Assembly (NCBI RefSeq): GCF_014642835.1
Contig: NZ_BMJA01000002.1
Coordinates: 615,776-679,775, forward strand
Source of the DNA: Dyella nitratireducens
Lineage (GTDB): Bacteria > Pseudomonadota > Gammaproteobacteria > Xanthomonadales > Rhodanobacteraceae
Reading direction: 5' to 3'
DNA: 64,000 nt
Under the pieces are notes generated by a model. The model did no database searches, was not told the DNA's origin, and was given only the letters and a program-made list of their open reading frames with translations. This document shows positions 17,228 through 25,698 of the stretch, in pieces (positions within the stretch are counted from its first letter, which is position 1; each line of letters opens with the position of its first letter). Made by a program: the position numbers and the translations under genes.

Positions 17228-18238
17228 TCAATCCGACCAGGGTGTGCCGCCCGAGTAATCGTTGCTCATCGTGCTTTCCAATTGCGAGATGACGGTGGAG
17301 TTAGTCGTCGTCAGGCCCAGCTCGCGATTCTCCGTGAGCGAGGCATTGGAGAAATTCTCCGAACCCACGAACGCCACCTGATTCGATGCACCGTAATCGG
17401 CCACGATCACCTTGGCATGGATGTAGAAGCCGGTGCTGGTGTCAGGGTAGGTGCTGACATTGCAGCCGGCGTTGGTCAGCGTATCGAATTCGCTGGCGTA
17501 ATCGTTGTTGTCGTTGACCATGGCGATGCTGACGCTCACGCCATTCGTGCAGGCATTCGCCAGTGCGTTGACAATGGCGCTGTCGCTCATCTCTTCATTC
17601 TCAACCAGCAGGCTGGTCTTCGCGTTATTGATGATGTTGAGCAGGGAGGTTTGGGAATTGGTCGGGCTCCACACCAAGTCATCACCATCCGAAGGCGTAA
17701 CGGACGCATGCGCGAAGTCCTTGTTGAAGGTGGCTTCGATCGCGGCAATGTCGTTACTGTCGTTCTCGATCACCGCAAAGTCGCGGCTGGTGCTGTAGTA
17801 ACGGCTGGTCAGGTTGAGCGTCATGATCGCCGTCTGTGCGTTGGATGTGGCAGCATCGATGGTGATCGTCTTCTGGTGCGTGGCCTGATACTTGGTCCAG
17901 GCCCATACGACCTTTGCGCCACAGCCTTTGAGCTGGTTGTAGGCAGCGGTGTTGTTGCTCTTTTCCAGGTTCGTGTCGAGGATGACGCGAACCGTGACGC
18001 CACGGGCAGCAGCATTGCACAGATCATTCTGCGCCGTGGTGTCCTGCAGCTCGTACATCGTCATGTCGATGGTCGACTGTGCAGCGTTGATCAGAGCGTA
18101 GATCGAGGTGAGCCCCTGGTCAGGCTCGATCACCAGCGTCTGCGTACTCTGCGCAAAGGCCGGTAGCGCGACGCCGAAGGCACAGGCCGCCGCCAGCGCG
18201 GCTTTCACGAAGCTGGAACGTTTGCTACGGATTTTCAT
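17228..18238 (-). CDS. Secreted phospholipase D-like protein
   Basis: 336 residues with a Sec signal peptide (AAACAFGVALPAFA, cleavage near residue 29) and two HKD catalytic motifs: H121-K123-D128 (HQKTITID) and H274-K276-D281 (HAKVIVAD), each followed in the usual way by a serine/asparagine-containing segment (VGSENFSNASLTENRELG after the second). PLD-family enzymes hydrolyse or transfer phosphodiester bonds in phospholipids or nucleic acids. Secretion to the periplasm or outside and the small size suggest a Nuc-like endonuclease or a phospholipase; sequence alone does not decide. Start at 18238 gives the basic n-region MKIRSKRSS. Confidence 0.88.
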   Translation of the reverse strand: MKIRSKRSSFVKAALAAACAFGVALPAFAQSTQTLVIEPDQGLTSIYALINAAQSTIDMTMYELQDTTAQNDLCNAAARGVTVRVILDTNLEKSNNTAAYNQLKGCGAKVVWAWTKYQATHQKTITIDAATSNAQTAIMTLNLTSRYYSTSRDFAVIENDSNDIAAIEATFNKDFAHASVTPSDGDDLVWSPTNSQTSLLNIINNAKTSLLVENEEMSDSAIVNALANACTNGVSVSIAMVNDNNDYASEFDTLTNAGCNVSTYPDTSTGFYIHAKVIVADYGASNQVAFVGSENFSNASLTENRELGLTTTNSTVISQLESTMSNDYSGGTPWSD

Positions 18239-18541
18239 GACTTGATCCTTATGTCGAGTTAGATGAAGACGCACTCCATGCGTTGGTCCGCGACCGCGCT
18301 TCCTACGCGGCATCTTCGGCTGGCCGGCGATACCGGTTTTCCCCATTTAACAGTGCGTGCAGCACTACAGCCGAAGGCGCGCATCTCAGCGACTGAGGAT
18401 GACAAGAATCTTTCTGTGGCATGGCAGACGACACGCGCATTTATGTGGGGTGCGCCTTCGTCATCGCAGAGTGAATGGGCGATGTATTGAGATCGATGGA
18501 ATTGTCGTGTTGTTCACATCTTGCGATGTGCAAATGCAAAG
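18239..18541. other. Intergenic region between PLD-like gene and J-protein gene
   Basis: 303 bp with no convincing open frame. It must hold the promoter of the PLD-like gene and the 3' end of the J-protein transcript. A short stem CACATC/GATGTG lies near 18516-18531. Nothing else recognised. Confidence 0.6.
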
Positions 18542-20317
18542 TCAGCTGCGTGCAAGCTTCGGATGCAGATGGGCGCGATGACGCCACATATCGATCCCCC
18601 ACACGAGCAGCGTTACACCAGATACAACGCCGAGCAGCGGAATGCCGTCGAACGCACCGCCGGGAATTTGTTGCACAAGGTTACCTACGCCAACTGCACC
18701 CACCAGCAACAGGTAGGCGATCGCCCGCGGGCTGAAATTGAACGCTGGTTTCTTGGGACGCTTGGGTTGGCGATGGGTAAGGCGGCGCACGGACAAAATC
18801 ATCAAGCTCCATACGATGACCGATGCCGCTATAGGCGCGCCGCCCAAGTAGTCCAGACCAAGCCCCAATGCGCTAAGTACGGGAATGAAGAGTCGCCGCA
18901 ACCAGGGTTTGCGCGACGCTGTCGTCTCGGGCTGACCTTGCCACTGATCGATCAAGGCTGCGCCGACGAAGATCGCCCAAATGAGCAGGATTCCACCGAA
19001 TAAAGCAAAGAAAACGCGGCTGCCGCCTCCCCAGATGTGCGACGGAGAGTCACCGTTTTGCAATGACAGCAAGGTTGTCAGGGCAGTGATGCCCATGGCG
19101 CAAGCCAGGGCGATGGTGAAAGCGCGGATAGCATTTATGGCTATGCGTTCCCGATGGATGCCGCTGGCGCCGGCGGCGCGAAACCAGAATCGCGCATGCT
19201 CGCGGTCGATCACGGATGGAAGCTGTTCGATGTTGCCGTTGCAAAGCGTGTACACGAGCCGCGCGAGATGGAGGGGCTTGTCACGCGTCAGCGCAGTGAC
19301 GAAGGTTGGTCGCCAGCGTGGTGGCTGCTTCAATAGGTTGATACATTCGCGCACCCGCAATGTGTGCGGGCGGCCATTTTGGAAGATGCGTGCTCGCCGT
19401 GCCAGAGACGCCTGATCGTTCAGCACTTCCCAGTGCATCGCCTGTTTGTTCCGCAACTGCTCCAGCGTTACGGGATTGACGCCAGACAATACGTGATCGA
19501 GATCGAAGAAGCGCAGCAGTACGTCGAGGTTAGCCGAAGCCATAGGCTGCGGCTCACGCAGCAAGTGTTGCAACATCAATTGCCCGATGGCTTGCTTGAC
19601 CTGAAAAGACCAGAGCTCCGGACAGCGATCGAGCCAGTGCGAAAGCGTCTGCGGGTTTTCAGCATGGCTTGCCTCGCGTATCACCCGCTCGGCGAGTTGC
19701 TTGGCATTGATCTGTGGTGCAGGTTTTGGGGCTGGCGGACGCAACACTTCGACTTGGCGCGTGGCAGGTTTGGTGTTGTGAGCTGCCGGCTTCAGAACTT
19801 CCAATGGCGCGGGTGCCGGCGTTGGCTTCGCTGTCCCAGAGGGGCGCAGTGTCTCTAGCGAACGCGGTGCAGGCGCTGTGGGCGGCGCTGATGGCTTGAG
19901 CACTTCCAGCGGCGACGGTGCCGGGACCGGCTTGGAGGTTTCAGATCGCCGCAGTGTTTCCAGCGGGCGCGTACCCGGTGCCGGCGCGGACGGCGTCGAA
20001 GGTTTCAGTACTTCCAGCGGCGCGGGGATAGAGGGCTTCGGCGGTTGCGGTGGTGCAGCGATCGGGTGTGCGCTTGCGGTGGGCGCGGATGTGGAAACGG
20101 GTTCGCGCGCCGGAGCAACGACAGCCGACGTGGCCGCAGGCGCTGTCGAACGGTTGCCTGCCTGCGAAAGCGCGAGCTGATACGCGGTGTTCAGGCGTTG
20201 AAACGCGGCGGCATCTTCATCCGGACGCGTGGTGCGCAGCAAGCGCGCATAAGCACGCTTGATCGTTGTCGCATCGGCATCGGCAGGTATGCCGAGCAGC
20301 GCGTAAGCCCAATTCAA
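18542..20317 (-). CDS. J-domain membrane protein partner of HscC (DjlC-like), with RPD in place of HPD
   Basis: 591 residues. Residues 1-60 look like a J domain (WAYALLGIPADADATTIKRAYARLL, then RPDEDAAAFQRLNTAYQLAL), but the Hsp70-triggering HPD is R31-P32-D33. Residues 65-215 are a low-complexity Pro/Ala linker with five or six copies of a roughly 20-residue unit centred on LEVLKPS or LETLRPS. A helical region follows (about 210-400) and about five membrane segments occupy the C-terminus (from AINAIRAFTIALACAMGI). The TTG start overlaps the hscC stop as TTGA. E. coli also pairs HscC with membrane J-proteins (DjlB, DjlC), so this is the likely co-chaperone; the altered motif leaves ATPase stimulation in doubt. 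Confidence 0.8.
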   Translation of the reverse strand: MNWAYALLGIPADADATTIKRAYARLLRTTRPDEDAAAFQRLNTAYQLALSQAGNRSTAPAATSAVVAPAREPVSTSAPTASAHPIAAPPQPPKPSIPAPLEVLKPSTPSAPAPGTRPLETLRRSETSKPVPAPSPLEVLKPSAPPTAPAPRSLETLRPSGTAKPTPAPAPLEVLKPAAHNTKPATRQVEVLRPPAPKPAPQINAKQLAERVIREASHAENPQTLSHWLDRCPELWSFQVKQAIGQLMLQHLLREPQPMASANLDVLLRFFDLDHVLSGVNPVTLEQLRNKQAMHWEVLNDQASLARRARIFQNGRPHTLRVRECINLLKQPPRWRPTFVTALTRDKPLHLARLVYTLCNGNIEQLPSVIDREHARFWFRAAGASGIHRERIAINAIRAFTIALACAMGITALTTLLSLQNGDSPSHIWGGGSRVFFALFGGILLIWAIFVGAALIDQWQGQPETTASRKPWLRRLFIPVLSALGLGLDYLGGAPIAASVIVWSLMILSVRRLTHRQPKRPKKPAFNFSPRAIAYLLLVGAVGVGNLVQQIPGGAFDGIPLLGVVSGVTLLVWGIDMWRHRAHLHPKLARS

Positions 20318-22005
20318 AGCTGGCGCTCCAGTTCATCCATGGCCTGGCTGAAACGTGTACGGTGATCGCTGATCAGCCGCTCGTCCTGCGATTCCAGCGA
20401 TTGAGTGAACAGTCCGATCCATTCCCGCAGCGCGTCGCGTGCCACGATGTGTTCTTCGAACAAGCGCTCGGCGCGCGCCAAAACGGCAATGTTTTCTTGC
20501 TTGGAACGGGGATGGATCTTCAGCTCGGATAGCGAATCCAGGCGAGCCCGGATCTCCGCCTCGCTCAGAATGCCGGGATTTTGTTCCAGCACCAGCTCGT
20601 AACGCGTGCCGCTTGCCATGGGCGTGGCTTCCACCTGCAACACACCGTTGATGTCGTAGGTAAAACGGACCTTCACGCCGTTGTCCGCTCTAGGCAGGGT
20701 CGGGTTGAGCGGCACTTCCAATTGCCCGAGCTTGATGTTCTTGGCCACCAGCGGGCTTTCGCCCTGGTAGACCTTGAGCGTCAACACCTTCTGCCGCTCG
20801 CCCATCGGGTAGTAATTGGATTCGCGGCTGATCGGCACCACGCTGTTGCGCTGGATGATGGGGGAAAACAGCCCATTCTGTAGGTTGCCATGTTCGTCTT
20901 TTTGTCCAACCTCCACGCCCAGCGTGTAAGGACAGACGTCGGTGAGAATGATTTCGTCCAGTTTGACGTTGCGACGCTTGAGGCCGGATGCCACGCATGC
21001 GCCCAAGGCGATGGCTTCGTCTGGATTGATGTGGCGCAAGGGCAGGCGGCCAAACATGCGCGCAATAAGGCGCGAAACGAGCGGCATACGGCTGGCGCCG
21101 CCTACCAGCACGATTTCGTTGAGCTGCTCGGGCTGCAGCCGCGCGTCGCGCAGGGCGCGCTCCAGTGGTGCGCGCATGCGCTGCATCAACGGTTCGGCCA
21201 GTTGCAGGAAGCGATCCTGGTCGATTTCCCAATGAATGGTGCGCTCTCCGACCAGGCAGTCGATGCGCTGTTCGGGTTGCTGGCTCAGGGTGCGCTTGAG
21301 TACTTCAAGACGGCGACGCAACAAGCCGCGTTCAACGGGTGAGAAATCTCCGGTGTGCAGCTTGAGATCGGAAAGGCAGGCATTTTCCAGCACGTCGAGA
21401 AAATCTTCGCCGCCCAGATAATTGTCGCCGGCACTGGCATGCACTTCGACGACGCCTTCGAAGGTCTCCAGCACCGACACGTCGAAGGTGCCGCCGCCAA
21501 GATCGAAGACCAGAAAGCGGCTGCCCTCCGGTTTGGCTTCCAGGCCGTAGGCCAGGGCAGCGGCGGTGGGCTCGTTGATCAGACGCTCCACTTTGATGCC
21601 GGCCAGTTCGCCCGCTGCACGCGTGGCTTTGCGCTGTGCGTCGGAAAAGTAGGCCGGCACGCTTATTACGGCTTCTTCCACTTTTTCGCCGAGCGCGGCT
21701 TCAGCGTCGGCGATCAATGACCGCAGCACCAGTGCCGACAGTTCCTCCGGGCGAAACATGCGGCGGCCGAGTTCTGTTTCGCGCGATGTACCCATCCAGC
21801 GCTTGAAGGTGGCGACCGTGCTTTGGGGATGGCTGATCAGGCGGTCTCGCGCCGCTTCGCCGACGATCATATGGCCGTCGTCGTCCAAACTGACGACCGA
21901 CGGCGTGAGCAACTCACCCAGCGCGTTGGGAAATAATTTCGGGCCGTCGTCGCTGAAATAGCCGATCAGCGAGTGCGTCGTGCCCAGGTCAATGCCAACG
22001 ATCAT
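20314..22005 (-). CDS. hscC: Hsp70-family chaperone HscC
   Basis: 563-residue Hsp70. The N-terminal ATPase domain shows phosphate 1 IVGIDLGTTHSLIGYF, the VISVPAYFSDAQRKATR and NEPTAAALAYG segments, phosphate 2 VFDLGGGTFDVSVLE and the adenosine motif IVLVGGASRMPLV. The substrate domain is present but the C-terminal lid is short, which together with PKLFPNALGELLTPS at the start matches HscC rather than DnaK or HscA. HscC is a specialised chaperone whose clients are poorly known. Start at 22005 has a GGGGGAA ribosome site 7 bp upstream. It forms a two-gene unit with the J-protein. Confidence 0.9.
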   Translation of the reverse strand: MIVGIDLGTTHSLIGYFSDDGPKLFPNALGELLTPSVVSLDDDGHMIVGEAARDRLISHPQSTVATFKRWMGTSRETELGRRMFRPEELSALVLRSLIADAEAALGEKVEEAVISVPAYFSDAQRKATRAAGELAGIKVERLINEPTAAALAYGLEAKPEGSRFLVFDLGGGTFDVSVLETFEGVVEVHASAGDNYLGGEDFLDVLENACLSDLKLHTGDFSPVERGLLRRRLEVLKRTLSQQPEQRIDCLVGERTIHWEIDQDRFLQLAEPLMQRMRAPLERALRDARLQPEQLNEIVLVGGASRMPLVSRLIARMFGRLPLRHINPDEAIALGACVASGLKRRNVKLDEIILTDVCPYTLGVEVGQKDEHGNLQNGLFSPIIQRNSVVPISRESNYYPMGERQKVLTLKVYQGESPLVAKNIKLGQLEVPLNPTLPRADNGVKVRFTYDINGVLQVEATPMASGTRYELVLEQNPGILSEAEIRARLDSLSELKIHPRSKQENIAVLARAERLFEEHIVARDALREWIGLFTQSLESQDERLISDHRTRFSQAMDELERQL

Positions 22006-22052
22006 AAGTTGTTCCCCCTGTCTTGCATCCGTGGCCATCCGGCCAGTGTTTG

Positions 22053-23660
22053 CTACATCCGGAATACGCCATAACGTTGCGGCTCGATCGGCGCGTTCAG
22101 CGAGGCTGAAATCGCCAGGCCCAGCACACGGCGTGTATCGGCCGGATCGATGATGCCATCGTCCCACAGCCGGGCCGTGGCGTAGTAGGGGTGCCCCTGG
22201 CGCTCGTATTGCGCGCGGATGGGTGCCTTGAAGGCATCTTCGTCGTCGGCGCTCCACGTCTGGCCGGCGGCCTCCATGCCGTCGCGCTTCACGGTTGCCA
22301 ACACGCTGGCGGCCTGCTCACCACCCATCACGCTGATGCGCGAGTTCGGCCACATCCACAGGAAGCGTGCGCCGTAAGCACGTCCACACATCGCATAATT
22401 GCCGGCGCCAAAGCTGCCGCCGATCACCACGGTGAATTTGGGCACGTGCGAGCACGCGACTGCGGTAACCATCTTCGCGCCGTCTTTTGCGATGCCGGCG
22501 TTCTCGTATTTCTTGCCGACCATGAAGCCGGTGATGTTCTGCAGGAATACCAGCGGCACGTTGCGCTGGTTGCATAGCTCGATGAAATGCGCGCCCTTGA
22601 GCGCGGATTCGGAAAACAGAATGCCGTTGTTGGCGATGATGCCAACGGGATATCCGTAGATGTGCGCGAAGCCGCACACCAGCGTCTTGCCATAGCGCGC
22701 CTTGAACTCGTGGAATTCCGAGCCGTCGACGATACGCGCGATCACCTCGCGGATGTCGAATGGACGGCGCGTGTCCTGGGGAATCACGCCGTAAAGTTCT
22801 TCCGCTGCGTAACGCGGTTCTGCAGGCGCCTTCACCGCAAGCGGCATCGGCTTGCTGCGGTTGAGGCTGGCAACGATGTCGCGCGCGATCGACAGCGCAT
22901 GCGCATCGTTCTCCGCAAAATGATCTGCTACGCCCGACGTGGAGGTATGGACGTCCGCGCCGCCAAGCGCTTCGGCATCCACCACTTCGCCGGTGGCGGC
23001 CTTCACCAGCGGTGGGCCGCCGAGAAAGATCGTGCCTTGTTCGCGCACGATGATGGTTTCATCGCTCATCGCCGGCACGTAAGCGCCACCTGCGGTGCAC
23101 GAACCCATCACCACCGCGATCTGCGGAATGCCTAGCCCCGACATGCGTGCCTGGTTATAGAAAATGCGGCCGAAATGTTCCTTGTCCGGAAAGACCTCAT
23201 CCTGCATCGGCAAAAAGGCGCCGCCGGAGTCGACCAGGTAGACGCAGGGCAGGCGATTCTCCAGCGCAACCTCCTGCGCACGCAGGTGCTTCTTTACCGT
23301 CATCGGAAAGTAAGTGCCGCCTTTGACGGTGGCATCGTTGGCGACTACCACCACCTCCATGCCATGCACGTGGCCGATGCCCGTGATGATGCCGGCAGCC
23401 GGCGCCGCATCGTCGTACATGCCGTGCGCGGCGAGCGGTGAGAGCTCCAGGAATGGCGAACCCGGATCGAGCAGGGCGCGGATGCGTTCGCGCGGCAGCA
23501 ACTTGCCGCGTGCGGTGTGCTTGTCGCGTGCCTTGGCGCCACCGCCCTCTGCTGTGCGCGCAAGCTGGTGATGCAGGTCATCGACCAGTGCGCGCAGGTT
23601 CGCGCTACTGGCCTGGAAATCGGAAGAGCGGGGATCGATCTGCGAGGTAAGGACGCTCAT
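22053..23660 (-). CDS. Methylcrotonyl-CoA carboxylase, carboxyltransferase beta subunit
   Basis: 535-residue crotonase-fold carboxyltransferase with the tandem N and C lobes. Typical features: the [26 protein letters not shown] opening, the oxyanion-hole stretch [17 protein letters not shown], and the second lobe [20 protein letters not shown] and [17 protein letters not shown]. It transfers CO2 from biotin on the alpha subunit (10415-12412) to 3-methylcrotonyl-CoA. The two subunits are split by about 10 kb here, whereas they usually share one operon with isovaleryl-CoA dehydrogenase. It ends 47 bp before hscC begins on the same strand. Confidence 0.94.
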   Translation of the reverse strand: MSVLTSQIDPRSSDFQASSANLRALVDDLHHQLARTAEGGGAKARDKHTARGKLLPRERIRALLDPGSPFLELSPLAAHGMYDDAAPAAGIITGIGHVHGMEVVVVANDATVKGGTYFPMTVKKHLRAQEVALENRLPCVYLVDSGGAFLPMQDEVFPDKEHFGRIFYNQARMSGLGIPQIAVVMGSCTAGGAYVPAMSDETIIVREQGTIFLGGPPLVKAATGEVVDAEALGGADVHTSTSGVADHFAENDAHALSIARDIVASLNRSKPMPLAVKAPAEPRYAAEELYGVIPQDTRRPFDIREVIARIVDGSEFHEFKARYGKTLVCGFAHIYGYPVGIIANNGILFSESALKGAHFIELCNQRNVPLVFLQNITGFMVGKKYENAGIAKDGAKMVTAVACSHVPKFTVVIGGSFGAGNYAMCGRAYGARFLWMWPNSRISVMGGEQAASVLATVKRDGMEAAGQTWSADDEDAFKAPIRAQYERQGHPYYATARLWDDGIIDPADTRRVLGLAISASLNAPIEPQRYGVFRM

Positions 23661-23711
23661 GTGTCGCCAGACTCATCGGGTCAAACCACAGATGATAGCG
23701 GCTGGCGGCCC

Positions 23712-23750
23712 AGGCATAAAAAAACCGGCCGCCAGATGGCGGCCGGTTTG
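23712..23750 (-). terminator. Rho-independent terminator of the Ala-rich lipoprotein gene
   Basis: Stem AACCGGCCGCC / GGCGGCCGGTT with a 4-base loop and, on the minus strand, a following T-run (AAAAAAA at 23718-23724 on the plus strand). It lies 20 bp after the lipoprotein stop and before the carboxylase beta-subunit gene, separating their transcripts. Confidence 0.9.
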
Positions 23751-23770
23751 GTGGAGCTTGAAGCGAAGGA

Positions 23771-24148
23771 TCAGTTGCCCTTCTTGGTGGCGTCCTTCGC
23801 AGCGGTCGCGGCCGACTTGGCTGCGTCGGCGGCCTTGTCGGCAGCCTGCGAAGCGTCAGCAGCGGCGCTCTTCATCGCATCGCCGGCAGCCGGAGCGGCG
23901 GCAGCGGTGGAAGCCGGAGCGGCAGCCGGGGCCGCAGCGGTGGAAGCCGGAGCAGCAGCCGGGGTAGCCGGAGCAGCAGCGGTGGAAGCAGCAGCGGCCT
24001 TCTGAGCCTGGTCAGCAGCCTGCGTAGCTGCTTGCTGGGCCTGGTCAGCCGACTTCTGTGCGTCCTGCGCGCCTTCCTGTGCGCCGTTGCTGCAAGCCGC
24101 CAGCAGCGCGACGAGCGCAGAGGCGAGAAGGGTACGCGTGAACTTCAT
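23771..24148 (-). CDS. Alanine-rich lipoprotein, coiled-coil/low-complexity
   Basis: 125 residues. A lipoprotein signal with lipobox LLAAC places the lipidated cysteine at C19. The mature part is almost all Ala, Gln, Asp, Lys and Thr, with heptad-like AxxAxQA repeats (QDAQKSADQAQQAATQAADQ) flanking a Pro/Ala centre (several APASTAAAP units). This resembles small envelope lipoproteins that form helices along the periplasm, but there is no C-terminal peptidoglycan-attachment lysine motif like Lpp beyond KKGN. Function not known. It has its own terminator. Confidence 0.82.
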   Translation of the reverse strand: MKFTRTLLASALVALLAACSNGAQEGAQDAQKSADQAQQAATQAADQAQKAAAASTAAAPATPAAAPASTAAAPAAAPASTAAAAPAAGDAMKSAAADASQAADKAADAAKSAATAAKDATKKGN

Positions 24149-24296
24149 GATGGATCTCCTTAGCCGTGGAATGCCAATTGGCGGATTATTAATAGCGCTT
24201 TCACGTTAACGGCGCTACCGGTTTTTACTAACAACTTTTATGCCGCATTAAACCAGCCGGGGTCGACACCCCGGCCGGCAGTACAAAAAGTAGGAC

Positions 24297-25475
24297 TTAA
24301 TCCAGACGCTCCACCGCCATGGCGGTGGCTTCGCCGCCACCGATGCAGAGGGCGGCTACGCCACGACGCAAGCCACGGGTTTTCAAGGCATTGAGCAGGG
24401 TCACCACGATGCGCGCACCGCTGGCGCCGATCGGATGGCCAAGTGCGCAGGCACCGCCATTGACGTTGAGCTTGTCGTGCGGAATGCCCAGCTCGCGCAT
24501 CGGTGCCATGGCCACCACGGCGAAGGCTTCGTTGACTTCGAACAGGTCGACGTCGCTCGCCTTCCAGCCGGCCTTCTCAAGCACCTTGCTGATCGCACCC
24601 ACCGGTGCGGTGGTAAACCATTCCGGCTCCTGCGAATGCGTCGCGTGGGCGACGATGCGGGCCAACGGCTTCACGCCACGTGCCTTGGCGTCATCGGCCG
24701 ACAACAGGATCAGTGCCGCCGCACCGTCGGAAATGCTGGACGAACTGGCGGCGGTAATCGTGCCATTCTCCTTGCGGAAAGCGGGCTTGAGCGAAGGCAC
24801 CTTGCTGATGTCCGAACGGCTGGGCTGCTCGTCGGTATCGATCTGTACGTCACCCTTCTTGCCGGGCACGGTCACCGGAACGATTTCGCCGGCGAAGGCG
24901 CCGGCAGCCTGCGCCGCCTGCGAGCGTTTGACCGATTCGATGGCAAAGGCGTCCTGCTCTTCGCGGCTGAAGTGGTACTTGTCGGCGCACAGTTCGCCGA
25001 ACACGCCCATGGCCTTGCCGTCGTAGGGGTTGGTCAGGCCGTCCCAGGCCATGTGATCGACCAGCTTGCCTTCGCCGTAACGGATGCCGCCGCGGGCGTT
25101 GACCAGGTGCGGGGCGTTGGTCATCGATTCCATGCCGCCGGCCACGACCACGCTGGCCGAACCGGCCTTGATCAGGTCATGGCCCAGCATGATCGCCTTC
25201 ATGCCCGAACCGCATACCTTGTTGATGGTGGTGCAGCCAACGGCCGGGGTCAGGCCGGCATTCAGGGCAGCCTGGCGGGCGGGCGCCTGGCCGAGGTTGG
25301 CCGGCAGCACGCAACCCATGATCACTTCGCTCACATCGGTGGCGGCAATGCCGGACTGTTCGAGTGCGGCGCGGATAGCCGTAGCGCCGAGGGTGGGAGA
25401 GGGGACGCCAGTGAACTGGCCGAGAAACGAGCCGATGGCAGTGCGCTTGGCGGCGGCGATGACGATATCCGACAT
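24297..25475 (-). CDS. Acetyl-CoA C-acetyltransferase (thiolase)
   Basis: 392-residue thiolase. All catalytic elements are visible: the nucleophilic cysteine in INKVCGSGMKAIM, the histidine in CALGHPIGASGARI and the second cysteine in LCIGGGEATAMAVERL. It interconverts acetyl-CoA and acetoacetyl-CoA. Near leucine-degradation genes that release acetoacetate, a degradative role is sensible, though the same enzyme type also starts polyhydroxybutyrate synthesis. Start at 25475 (MSDIVIAAAKRTAIGSF) is the family N-terminus. Confidence 0.94.
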   Translation of the reverse strand: MSDIVIAAAKRTAIGSFLGQFTGVPSPTLGATAIRAALEQSGIAATDVSEVIMGCVLPANLGQAPARQAALNAGLTPAVGCTTINKVCGSGMKAIMLGHDLIKAGSASVVVAGGMESMTNAPHLVNARGGIRYGEGKLVDHMAWDGLTNPYDGKAMGVFGELCADKYHFSREEQDAFAIESVKRSQAAQAAGAFAGEIVPVTVPGKKGDVQIDTDEQPSRSDISKVPSLKPAFRKENGTITAASSSSISDGAAALILLSADDAKARGVKPLARIVAHATHSQEPEWFTTAPVGAISKVLEKAGWKASDVDLFEVNEAFAVVAMAPMRELGIPHDKLNVNGGACALGHPIGASGARIVVTLLNALKTRGLRRGVAALCIGGGEATAMAVERLD

Positions 25476-25698
25476 GGGGGTCTCCAGGGGAGCTTTAGGC
25501 GCGTCGCGCCGAGGAAGGAATTTGCGAATTATCGCAGTCCTCACTGCTTAGCAGCAAATTTTTCGATTCCGTGAGAAATCGCGCACACGCGCCTCTCGCA
25601 AACTTACAAATCAAGCGAATAAGCTATGGGGAAATATCGCTATTGGGAGTGGCGGTATTCCGAAGTTGTTTGGGGACAAAACTCTGTGTGAGGAATGT

